Positions 19,705 through 28,428 of a stretch of 64,000 bases of DNA are shown here, piece by piece. The stretch is taken from NCBI GenBank assembly GCA_945878975.1, contig CAMCUM010000002.1:1-64000 (forward strand), in the 5' to 3' direction. Made by a program: the position numbers and the translations under genes. Numbering within the stretch: the first letter of the stretch is position 1; each line of letters starts with the position of its first letter. Source of the DNA: Legionella genomosp. 1. Its GTDB lineage: Bacteria > Pseudomonadota > Gammaproteobacteria > Legionellales > Legionellaceae. The notes below the pieces were generated by a model that made no database searches, was not told where the DNA came from, and worked only from the letters and a program-made list of their open reading frames with translations.

Positions 19705-22700
19705 GTGGAATATAAGAGAAAACTTGAGGAATTCAAGACTATAAAGCTATCGCAAATCATAGATGGGCGTAGCCGGGACATCCTTACTTGGATTCATGGT
19801 GCCGTCTATGGTCGCAGCGCTTTAGGAGCAGACCCCAGCACGCTAGTCAGTTCTGATCCTATTCGACTAGAAGCACGCTTTCAAAACAAACCTGGTTATG
19901 CGTTATTTCAAGATAAATTATATCTCGTGCAATTTGGGTTTCGTCAACCAATCGTAACACCCATAAAAATAAGCGACCATGTTTCAAAAGAAGAGCTCGA
20001 CGCAATCAAAGCAAGCTTTCCGGCAGAAAGTGAGCCTTTGTCCACCTATTCAGAAGAGGAGCTCCACACCTTTCAAGAACAGTTAGAACCCCTGCCAGAC
20101 ATGCTTACAGAAAGCTTCAGCTTCAATACTGAATTATTACACTCGTATTTCACTCACTATCATCCCGATGGCGTCCCTTTTCTTGAGTTTTCTGATATGG
20201 GGCTATTCAAGGTACCAGACAATACCAAATTAGAGGATTTACCAAAAATCATCCAAGGAATCATAAATAAAGATGCGCCCTATCAAAGTCTTCCTGACGA
20301 TTATCTCGATATACCACTCGTTATTGCTGTGGGTAATCACTATTATGCTTATGGCAACACGCAAGGTAATCAATGGACATTGACGAAGCTCGAATCCTCG
20401 AACTTCGATAAGCGACATCTACCATTTACCAAAACGCCATGCCGACTTCCGTACGATCGTCAACATTTTCCAATTTATCAAGATATTTTTGAAAAGCACG
20501 CACATACCCATTTTTCAGACCAACCACAACAAGTCTCACAACTCAAAAAACTGCTCAATAGTGCTCATTATTTTAAATTATTATCACAAGATGCAGAAAA
20601 CCTGGATATCAGTTTCTTCAGTCTGTCAGGTCTTTACAGCATGTGGAAAGCTGCTAGTGACCTGAAAAGCGGCCAAACATACGATAAAGCATACTGCGCC
20701 ATCGCTCTCCTCACGGATGTTGATATTGATTTTTCGCAACGTTTTCGTGAAGAAATCTCTGAATTTAACGTCTTATTAGATCGCTTTAAATACTATTCCA
20801 AGATGGGAAAAGCAGCACTCCCTACAGCCACTCAACAGACGTATAAACCCTCGATAAGCTTTCAAGCCGGCAACGCGTTGAGCTTTATGACACGTAATAT
20901 TTACGATCCAAATGGACAATGGGATATCGATGTCTTAAGCCAACTCTCAGTCGATCTGCCTAAGCACATTGACCTGTTGACAACCAAAATCAATGCCAAT
21001 ACTGCTAGCGTTACTCAACATGCACCCAATATTAATGCAGCACAACTGAAAGCATTACAAAAAGAAGCGACAAAACTATTAAAAACCCTGAAAGGTACGC
21101 AAAAAACCGCTGCTCTGGGCAAACGCAACCCACTTAATCCTTTCTATCAAGTATATCAAATCGTAAATTATGCCATTTTAATTTCTCAGATTATCAGACT
21201 GATTACGACAACCCTTACCCAGGTTGGGCACCTCAGTGACGCATACCAAGAATTATTGCGCACTTATTTAAAAATCCTCAAAACGACACTATTAATAGTA
21301 ATAAAACATGCAGACCGCATTGAAATTGAATTCACATTGACACCAGGTGCGGTATCCAGACCCGTCTTACGCAAGCTCACTGGGTTTCATCATTATATAG
21401 GAGATCACGTCAAAGGCTTGGCTGACTTTTCCTTTCGAGGAGAAGAATTACTGATCTTAGAGGATTCGCAATTCGTAGCCGAACGTGAAGAAAATATCCA
21501 TACCATGCTTCAAGAGAGCGGCTCTGCCAAACAAAGGATTAGTTGGGCGCAAGAAGCCATGCAAAACTTTTTAAATCATTTATTCCGTCCCGATACAAAT
21601 CGTCGCGCGCTGAGAGAACACTACGCTAAATTAGGCCCGTATTTGCAACAAATCAACCCAGAACTCCATAAACAAACCCTTGGTATATTAAACAATGAAC
21701 ATGGAGACATAACAAGTTTGATCCCAAAATGGAAAAGCATTCGTGTTCAAATATCATCCCATCTCTCGAAATTACAAAATACAGAAACTATGCGTCAACA
21801 ACAAATGTTTGCATTGCTAGCTGCTATACCGAAGTATACGAATCTACAATTATTTCCTTACCATGAGCGGATGGGTTGCGAAATAGCATTAAAAATTGTA
21901 AACAATCTCCCTTTGAAAAGCTTAAAATTACCGAACCTCGATCCCATTTTGATTCGACATCATGAGAAGGGGATAACAACTTATGTTTTTTATGGGAATC
22001 AAGATGGTACCAAATGGGGATTTTCACCCCCTATAGACGAACAATTTTTAGACAGAGGCATTCTGCGACATTTCGCTAGACTGGAAAAAAAGATGTCTTC
22101 CCCTGATTATGATCCGAATCAAGCTGACATATTGCCTTACCTCACAAAGTATCAGTCTTTATATCAACAGATGATTATCAAACGCGCGCATACGCACTAT
22201 CGTTCGCAATTCAGTAGTTTGGAATCAAGCGTATTGTCTGAGGAACCAGAAAGTTTGACACAAATGATCTTCAAACCGCTTGATTGGATAGAATCTAAAG
22301 TTCGGCCACAAATGGCTACTCTAGTTGGTGAGACGCCCACCACAGAAAACGCGCACCCTGACACATCGATCACGATTGCCTCCATCAGTCACTCCACTGA
22401 TCGCGTTACCAATTTAGAAAATTTATCTGCGGCACAGGCATTGAAGATCCATTTTTGGTACCAACACAAAATTGAAGCTTACAAGGAAGCTTGCAGTAAT
22501 TTGTTAAAACTCCAAAGACTGATTAACCAAAACTTCACAGCACAGAGCAAAATTGAATTTGCTACGCGATCGACAGCGCAAAAGCAATGTCTGTATTTAT
22601 ACCATAATCTACGGCCCTATCTCATTGGGCTGTGGAACTTTCCACTGTTCGACCACAAAATGGTACGCGCATTATCAGTTGCGCCAACAGAGCGCAACCC

Positions 22701-25700
22701 GAGGACAGCTGCAATAACTTGCAATGAATTGAATCTTATTTTTGATCGGTTTTCTCTCCTTAATCAAGCAAAAACGATCGTTACAAGTTGGGAAACCAGG
22801 GCTGCTTTGCTTCTCTGTCATGCACAAACCCACTATCAAAAAGAACAAGAAAACGCGCTGACGACACGTCGTGCCAGTATTACAGCTGATCCCAGAGCCA
22901 ACTTTCTCCTTAGAACTACAGAGCTATCCAAGAAGATTAGAGAGTTTCGTGAATCTGTTGGCTTATGGGCACTGATACTCCATCCAAAGATACGAGATCA
23001 ATTGGACATCAATTTTCTACTCGCGGAATTAAAAGGTGAGGAACTCGCTGCGCTCAAAACACAGTTGGGTCAGCAAGATAGAAAAATTGCTGGAGCAACC
23101 CTCGCTAATTATCAATCTTTACGTTTTTCGGTAACAGAGTTATTAGCAATAAAAAAAATATTAGACACAACACCAGATGGCATCCAATTAAGCCATAAAT
23201 TTGTCATAGAGCCCGTGCTATACGTAGATATTCGTGATTTAAATACGCAATTAAGACACCCCCCTTTTGTGTTATTAATCAAGCGTATATTCAATACTGT
23301 CTATCATCTGCAGCACGTGGCGGAAGGGATTGAAAAAATCGAAGCTGGTTACAGCGACAAGATCAAAAATGAAACCATTGATCTGGTTATCAGCTTAACG
23401 AGCACACATGGCGTAGAGCTTTCAGATCTTATTGTACAACTACGCGATGACCCACTTATTACTCAGATAGCATCCGATCTCTACCAACAATCTGAAAATA
23501 TCGTGCAGAAAGTCTGCAACCTCATTCAGCCCCATACGACCGCCATCACTCAAGTTCACCCACGGGTAGAAACAGCTGCCTCCAATGGTTTATGGCACAC
23601 CATGAATTCTTTTTTCGTGGTCCCCCATCATTTGTTGACGCTTACTGAACAAAGAGATAGCAGTTTCGGATATGGCATCACATTGATCACAGACACCAAT
23701 GCCACAATCATGACACCTGCGCATAAACAGCTGTCGCTCATTCTGCATCATCAGAATTATTACATTTACGGCAATGGTACCGGAAATGAATGGGCAATCC
23801 ACCGCTTACCTCATGAGTTAATCACACCATTAGACATCGACTTTGCGCAAGCACATTTGGATTATGACTATCGTTACCAAGCGCTATATGATTATTTACT
23901 CGAACATCAGTATCATTTTACGCATTTGAACCAGCTGCAAATTTCAGCCAAACAGACGACACTCAATATTGAACAACTCATCGACAATGCGGTGAATAGA
24001 CGTAATTTCAGATTATTTTGCTCTCTCCCTATGGTGTATCGCTTAAATAAAGCATTACAAGCCCAAGCCGAAATCTTTACCCGCACGACGCAAGACACCA
24101 TCATGAGCCATTTAGCCATTCTAAAATCAGAATATTTTCCACGATTACTCCTTGCTGCCGATGATAGGGAACAGGCATGGGGCACAATCCAAGGTGAAAT
24201 CTCTGAACCGCTCCAAGCCATTTTTGACGAAATTTATCAGGGTTTGGTTTTCCAACTTAAATTTGACCATTTTTCTGCAAGAGAAGATTTGATTGTAAGC
24301 TCTGAACTCTTACTGAAAAGAATTTTGGCAGAGGAAAAACGGCTGGCCTCTTTTGCAAGACTCAATGTAGAGCAAGAAAGAAACTACCGTACCCTGGATG
24401 AATTTACTCAAGCATTGACGGCTTTTAAAAATGGGTTGGCTTATAAATTGTTAGAATCAATAAGCGGGCAAAAACCTGTACCAGAGGAATTAGGATTGCA
24501 ATATAGAATGCTGGTTATTCCCCTATTAAATACCTATCGCAGTTCATTTGTGCCAGAATGGATTGCAGATATCCCCACAACAGTAGATGCTGCACATTTG
24601 AGGGCTATCAAAAAACAAGTATCGACTTACCATAAGCATTTGTCTGCGTCATTTTTACTTCACCATGATGAAGCTAGAGCTTTGTGTCAAACTTTACAAA
24701 CATTTCTTGCGCGTTTAAACCAAATACCATCCGCCACGACTGCATCGGTACCCAGTGATTTAGACAATCAGTATTTACGAGAAGTGATGCCTGCTCTCGA
24801 AAAACACCGTACCTCACATATCCCAGATTGGCTCGTCACCATCTCTCCCGATCTCGACCGAAATTCGATGGATAAAATCTTCGAACAATCGAATGCTTAT
24901 TTTTCGCATCTATCCGGGTTAGTCGTTAACCGTAATTTATATCATGATCGTTCTCTTGATAAATTACTTTATCTCTGGCAAAAATTAGGGGTAGATCCTG
25001 CGACTATCAGATCAGAAAATCCGAAATTTGAGGCCTTAAAAGAGACTCATGACAGAGAGGAATTGCCGCTAAGCTTATCCAACATTGAAAAATTCCGACC
25101 CAATATAGTAAGCTGTCGACAAGCGATCGCACAACAAGATGCAGCAAACCGACTAAAATACCGGCAGTCTTTTGCAAAACATTATTTTCACACTTATGTA
25201 AACCGCATCCCCTATCAAGCATCGGGGCTTAGTCATAACAAAATTCACAGAGAATATCATCGAGAATTGCGTCTGTATCTGATTCAGCATGAGACAAATA
25301 TTCTTGAAAATGCGGAAACTTATACTGACTTGGATACTCAACTCAATACTAGGTTACAAAAGAAAATTGAAACCTTTCAGCACCACTACTTCGAGCGTTA
25401 CCAACGTCTTGATCGTATGCAAACAGCTGTCAACGAATTCCAAAACTATCTCAAACAGGACCAACGCATCCCCGAGCGTTTACGTGATAAAAAATTAGGT
25501 TGTCTGAATGCGATGGATGATCTCATCCTGCAATGCGACCGTGGTGACAGAGATTTGGAGACATTCTTAAATCAACGGTCCCAATTGTTGTGCCAAGTCA
25601 TCACCCACTCTGAAGACACGTTATTAGAACATCATCGTGAATTTCCCAATGTTTTCTATTGGTTGCTCGACTGTCTAATAGCTTTGTTATCTGCCATGGG

Positions 25701-25866
25701 TTTATACACTCCCGAACGCCAACGCCGCTATGCAAATTTAGTCTCAGCGAATCAACCCCAACAACATTTACCCCGAACCTGGCTACAGTTTTTCACTTTC
25801 CAACCAGCCGCCCGCAGCCCTGAACCTAGAAACCCTGCAGCGACTCCGGTACAAGTTCAGGGCTGA
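19705..25866 (+). CDS. Giant uncharacterised protein with repeated YGN-G-W modules
   Basis: The GTG start at 19705 gives 2053 residues; ATG 19669 would add 12 but overlaps a TATAAT box. I recognise no named domain. Three dispersed modules share a pattern near residues 213, 758 and 1352: YAYGNTQGNQW, YVFYGNQDGTKWGF and YIYGNGTGNEWAI, each preceded by a short beta-like strand. Near 1600-1790 a second repeat of about 90 residues occurs twice (VIPLLNTYRSSFVPEW, then VMPALEKHRTSHIPDW, each followed by a Y..HLS helix). Most of the rest is predicted helical. A hydrophobic segment near 1990-2010 (YWLLDCLIALLSAMGLY) could be a membrane anchor. Very large orphan proteins of this kind are common effector candidates in Legionellales; function unknown. 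Confidence 0.8.
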   Translation: MEYKRKLEEFKTIKLSQIIDGRSRDILTWIHGAVYGRSALGADPSTLVSSDPIRLEARFQNKPGYALFQDKLYLVQFGFRQPIVTPIKISDHVSKEELDAIKASFPAESEPLSTYSEEELHTFQEQLEPLPDMLTESFSFNTELLHSYFTHYHPDGVPFLEFSDMGLFKVPDNTKLEDLPKIIQGIINKDAPYQSLPDDYLDIPLVIAVGNHYYAYGNTQGNQWTLTKLESSNFDKRHLPFTKTPCRLPYDRQHFPIYQDIFEKHAHTHFSDQPQQVSQLKKLLNSAHYFKLLSQDAENLDISFFSLSGLYSMWKAASDLKSGQTYDKAYCAIALLTDVDIDFSQRFREEISEFNVLLDRFKYYSKMGKAALPTATQQTYKPSISFQAGNALSFMTRNIYDPNGQWDIDVLSQLSVDLPKHIDLLTTKINANTASVTQHAPNINAAQLKALQKEATKLLKTLKGTQKTAALGKRNPLNPFYQVYQIVNYAILISQIIRLITTTLTQVGHLSDAYQELLRTYLKILKTTLLIVIKHADRIEIEFTLTPGAVSRPVLRKLTGFHHYIGDHVKGLADFSFRGEELLILEDSQFVAEREENIHTMLQESGSAKQRISWAQEAMQNFLNHLFRPDTNRRALREHYAKLGPYLQQINPELHKQTLGILNNEHGDITSLIPKWKSIRVQISSHLSKLQNTETMRQQQMFALLAAIPKYTNLQLFPYHERMGCEIALKIVNNLPLKSLKLPNLDPILIRHHEKGITTYVFYGNQDGTKWGFSPPIDEQFLDRGILRHFARLEKKMSSPDYDPNQADILPYLTKYQSLYQQMIIKRAHTHYRSQFSSLESSVLSEEPESLTQMIFKPLDWIESKVRPQMATLVGETPTTENAHPDTSITIASISHSTDRVTNLENLSAAQALKIHFWYQHKIEAYKEACSNLLKLQRLINQNFTAQSKIEFATRSTAQKQCLYLYHNLRPYLIGLWNFPLFDHKMVRALSVAPTERNPRTAAITCNELNLIFDRFSLLNQAKTIVTSWETRAALLLCHAQTHYQKEQENALTTRRASITADPRANFLLRTTELSKKIREFRESVGLWALILHPKIRDQLDINFLLAELKGEELAALKTQLGQQDRKIAGATLANYQSLRFSVTELLAIKKILDTTPDGIQLSHKFVIEPVLYVDIRDLNTQLRHPPFVLLIKRIFNTVYHLQHVAEGIEKIEAGYSDKIKNETIDLVISLTSTHGVELSDLIVQLRDDPLITQIASDLYQQSENIVQKVCNLIQPHTTAITQVHPRVETAASNGLWHTMNSFFVVPHHLLTLTEQRDSSFGYGITLITDTNATIMTPAHKQLSLILHHQNYYIYGNGTGNEWAIHRLPHELITPLDIDFAQAHLDYDYRYQALYDYLLEHQYHFTHLNQLQISAKQTTLNIEQLIDNAVNRRNFRLFCSLPMVYRLNKALQAQAEIFTRTTQDTIMSHLAILKSEYFPRLLLAADDREQAWGTIQGEISEPLQAIFDEIYQGLVFQLKFDHFSAREDLIVSSELLLKRILAEEKRLASFARLNVEQERNYRTLDEFTQALTAFKNGLAYKLLESISGQKPVPEELGLQYRMLVIPLLNTYRSSFVPEWIADIPTTVDAAHLRAIKKQVSTYHKHLSASFLLHHDEARALCQTLQTFLARLNQIPSATTASVPSDLDNQYLREVMPALEKHRTSHIPDWLVTISPDLDRNSMDKIFEQSNAYFSHLSGLVVNRNLYHDRSLDKLLYLWQKLGVDPATIRSENPKFEALKETHDREELPLSLSNIEKFRPNIVSCRQAIAQQDAANRLKYRQSFAKHYFHTYVNRIPYQASGLSHNKIHREYHRELRLYLIQHETNILENAETYTDLDTQLNTRLQKKIETFQHHYFERYQRLDRMQTAVNEFQNYLKQDQRIPERLRDKKLGCLNAMDDLILQCDRGDRDLETFLNQRSQLLCQVITHSEDTLLEHHREFPNVFYWLLDCLIALLSAMGLYTPERQRRYANLVSANQPQQHLPRTWLQFFTFQPAARSPEPRNPAATPVQVQG

Positions 25867-25871
25867 TTCTT

Positions 25872-26010
25872 CAGGGTAAGATCATGTGTGATGCATAAGC
25901 ATGCGGGTAGCAGTATTTTTACAACCATCGTTCAATTTACGACGTCCCGCGCATAAAGCGCGGGACGTCGTAAATTAGCTTAACTTGTAGACATACATGC
26001 TCTTGCCCTG
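25872..26010. mobile_element. Miniature inverted-repeat element, copy A (139 bp)
   Basis: The ends CAGGGTAAGATCATGT and ACATGCTCTTGCCCTG are complementary with two mismatches. The flanks GCTGATTCTT (25862-25871) and GATAATTCTT (26011-26020) match at 8 of 10 positions, as expected for a 10-bp target duplication. The interior differs from the other copies and holds a perfect 19-bp stem (25934-25952 / 25958-25976) of the ACGTCCCGCG type. No coding capacity. Confidence 0.8.
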
Positions 26011-26048
26011 GATAATTCTTGCATCGCAGGACATTTTATTATTTAATC

Positions 26049-26135
26049 TAAGGGCTGCTGACAATTCAAAAGCCTACGTCTCGCGGACAAACATCAAGAC
26101 GTAGGACTTCTAGTGATGAATGATCAACAGGCTTA
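26049..26135. mobile_element. TGTTGACAATTC-family element, 87 bp
   Basis: The left end TAAGGGCTGCTGACAATTC and right end GAATGATCAACAGGCTTA are near-complementary and both finish in TA. The centre has CCTACGTCTCGCGG and AGACGTAGG arms. It lies just before the GH3 gene. It is a degenerate full-length relative of 32777-32864. Confidence 0.65.
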
Positions 26136-26169
26136 GTCTTTAAACACTTATTACTTCTAGGAGTCCCCC

Positions 26170-27237
26170 TTGCAACCTACTTTACGATATCAAATTGGAC
26201 AAATGTTGTTATTAGGGTTTGACGGCATATCTATTGATCAGCATGCGCCTATTGCACAAGCCATCTCTGAGGACGGCATTGGCGGCGTGATATTATTCGA
26301 TTATGATTATACTAATCAACGGTTCGGTAAAAACATCCAAGACCCTAGTCAAGTTACTCAATTAAATCAAACGTTACAAACGTTGAATACGAACGCTCGT
26401 CACCTTGATCATCAACCATTACTCCCGCTCATGATCGCGGTAGATTATGAGGGTGGGCAGGTCAACCGCTTAAAAGAAACTTACGGCTTCCCACCTACTA
26501 TTTCGGCAGCTGAAGCTGGACGCATGCAAGCGAAAGACGTTTCAACCGCTGCAAATACCATGGCAACCACCCTCGCTCAACTAGGGTTTAACTTAGATTT
26601 TGCCCCAGTTGTAGATATCAATATCAATCCTAATAATCCCATACTTGGCAAACTAGATCGTTGTTTCTCCGCAGACCCACAAAAAGTAAGTGATTATGCA
26701 TCCCTCTATGCGCAAGCATTCGCAAAACAAGGCGTACAAAGCGCCTATAAACATTTTCCTGGTCATGGCAGCTCTGAGACCGACTCGCATTTGGGATTTG
26801 TTGATGTCACAGACAGTTGGCAAGAATGCGAACTACTACCTTATGAAGATTTGAAGAACCATCCAGATTCATGTCAAATGATCATGACCGCTCACATTAT
26901 AAACAAAAAATTAGATCCCAGTGGACTACCAGCCACGCTTTCACACAGAATGTTGACTGAATTGTTACGAGATAAATTACAATTCCAAGGCATCATCATC
27001 ACAGACGATATGCAAATGAAGGCGATTGCCGACCATTACAATATGGAAGCAGCCATTACCATGGCAATTAATGCAGGAGCAGATATGCTCATATTCGGCA
27101 ATCAATTGAACGCCGGCCCCCAAAATAGCAAGCAGCTCATTGATTATATCGAATCAGAAGTCCATGCTGGCAAGATCAGCGCAGAGACCATTCAACAAGC
27201 TTATGCTAGAATTGTAACATTTAAAGAAAGGATGTGA
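26170..27237 (+). CDS. nagZ: Beta-N-acetylhexosaminidase, glycoside hydrolase family 3
   Basis: This GH3 enzyme probably removes N-acetylglucosamine from cell-wall turnover fragments. It has 355 residues. The start is TTG 26170 with a strong TAGGAG seven bases upstream; no ATG fits. The family pieces are clear: IGGVILFDYDY, AVDYEGGQVNRL, LGFNLDFAPVVDI, the loop KHFPGHGSSETDSHLG with the catalytic His, and ITDDMQMKAI with the nucleophile Asp. There is no obvious signal peptide, as expected for cytoplasmic NagZ. It stands alone between two miniature elements. The symbol is by family; other GH3 hexosaminidases share these motifs. Confidence 0.88.
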   Translation: MQPTLRYQIGQMLLLGFDGISIDQHAPIAQAISEDGIGGVILFDYDYTNQRFGKNIQDPSQVTQLNQTLQTLNTNARHLDHQPLLPLMIAVDYEGGQVNRLKETYGFPPTISAAEAGRMQAKDVSTAANTMATTLAQLGFNLDFAPVVDININPNNPILGKLDRCFSADPQKVSDYASLYAQAFAKQGVQSAYKHFPGHGSSETDSHLGFVDVTDSWQECELLPYEDLKNHPDSCQMIMTAHIINKKLDPSGLPATLSHRMLTELLRDKLQFQGIIITDDMQMKAIADHYNMEAAITMAINAGADMLIFGNQLNAGPQNSKQLIDYIESEVHAGKISAETIQQAYARIVTFKERM

Positions 27238-27250
27238 ATCCATTTGACCC

Positions 27251-27424
27251 CAGGGTAAAAGCATGTGTGATCTAAAATAGCTCAAATATCTTTGTCTGTT
27301 ATCATGTTGGATCAAATGTGTAGGGTGGACAAAGGAGTGGTAGCGACGTACCCACCAAATTCAGGTATGTTGGTGTGCACGCTGCCCTACATGATATTTT
27401 TTAATCACACATGATTTGGCCCTG
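27251..27424. mobile_element. Miniature inverted-repeat element, copy B (174 bp)
   Basis: The ends CAGGG..GCATGTGTGAT and ATCACACATG..GGCCCTG are inverted repeats. Perfect 10-bp direct repeats CATTTGACCC flank it (27241-27250 and 27425-27434). The interior holds GTAGCGACGTACCCACC and a near-complement GGTGTGCACGCTGCC. It closely resembles copy C at 44738-44921. Non-coding. Confidence 0.88.
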
Positions 27425-27498
27425 CATTTGACCCCAGGTGTTGCCTATTTTATAAATAACGAGTAAAATATTAAAACAAAATTTTACTGGGTTGATAC

Positions 27499-27924
27499 AT
27501 GAAAAAAGCAATAGTCGCCTTTTTACTCACCATCTGTGCTCAAACCTATGCCGTAGATGGTTGTTCTATTTTAAAAGTCTCTGTCAAAAATGATTCACCT
27601 TCTACTTGCTACTTGATAGAGCGAACAGTCAAATCTGGCTCTATCCATAAGCGTCAACTCTATAGGATTTTATCCGGCTCTAAAGTAACTCAGTTTGAAA
27701 TAGCACAAGCTAAGAACCAATCTGCTAGCATCCAAGTCACCTATGAATGCGGTGAAAATCACTCTGTCAGTTTCTTGTCTAATAAAGGCGCTTGTATGTT
27801 CTCAAATCCAGGCAAAGTAGAAGGCAAATTAGTCAATGCAACGAATATGACTGCTGTATTCACTACCACCGAAGGTAGTTATCTTAGCGAAAAATCGGCT
27901 TTGATAGATTGGATTATCTCCTAA
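27499..27924 (+). CDS. Small secreted protein, first of a tandem pair
   Basis: The protein has 141 residues with a signal peptide ending near QTYA (17). The mature part contains the stretches LKVSVKNDSPSTCYLIER, VTYECGEN and IDWIIS, which recur in the next gene in the same order, with cysteines in similar places. The fold looks all-beta. The two genes are 19 bases apart, pointing to a tandem duplication and joint transcription. The family is unknown to me; an extracytoplasmic role is inferred from the signal peptide. Confidence 0.78.
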   Translation: MKKAIVAFLLTICAQTYAVDGCSILKVSVKNDSPSTCYLIERTVKSGSIHKRQLYRILSGSKVTQFEIAQAKNQSASIQVTYECGENHSVSFLSNKGACMFSNPGKVEGKLVNATNMTAVFTTTEGSYLSEKSALIDWIIS

Positions 27925-27943
27925 CTTTTTATAGGTACTCAAT

Positions 27944-28384
27944 ATGAAAACCATGTTTTTATTTCTAATTTTGTGTTTTTCGCAAGCGTGTATGGCAGGT
28001 AGCACCTCTGGCTACGCATGTACACATCTCCAAGTCACCATCAAAAACAATACAGCTAACACATGCTATTTATTAACAGAAGAATTATCTTCTGGTATTT
28101 TTTCTCCTGCACATGACATCACCTTTAAAATTCCCGCCGGTTCGGAATCAAAACCAGTTGATATCGAACAATCTGATATCCTCTTTGGCGTAGCGTTAGA
28201 GCTGGTGTATGAATGTGGTGAGGGATACTACATCCGATTATATTCACAAAAAAATGAATGTGGAAATATCAATAAGACCAACGCAGCCGTTTTGCATACA
28301 GCGAATTTAACTGGAACTTTCCAAGCCAATCTTGCTAATTATTGGACCAATATGCCCGCTGTGGTGAACTGGACGATTCAGTAA
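27944..28384 (+). CDS. Small secreted protein, second of a tandem pair
   Basis: The protein has 146 residues. A signal peptide ends near CMAG (19). It aligns along its length with the preceding gene: LQVTIKNNTANTCYLLTEE, LVYECGEGYYIRLYSQKNEC and VVNWTIQ mirror the first protein. Identity is moderate, so the duplication is old or under diversifying change. AGGT lies shortly before ATG 27944. Function unknown. Confidence 0.78.
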   Translation: MKTMFLFLILCFSQACMAGSTSGYACTHLQVTIKNNTANTCYLLTEELSSGIFSPAHDITFKIPAGSESKPVDIEQSDILFGVALELVYECGEGYYIRLYSQKNECGNINKTNAAVLHTANLTGTFQANLANYWTNMPAVVNWTIQ

Positions 28385-28428
28385 CAGATTTTGCTTGGCT
28401 CAAATACTCGGCCGGGCCATCAGGAGCA

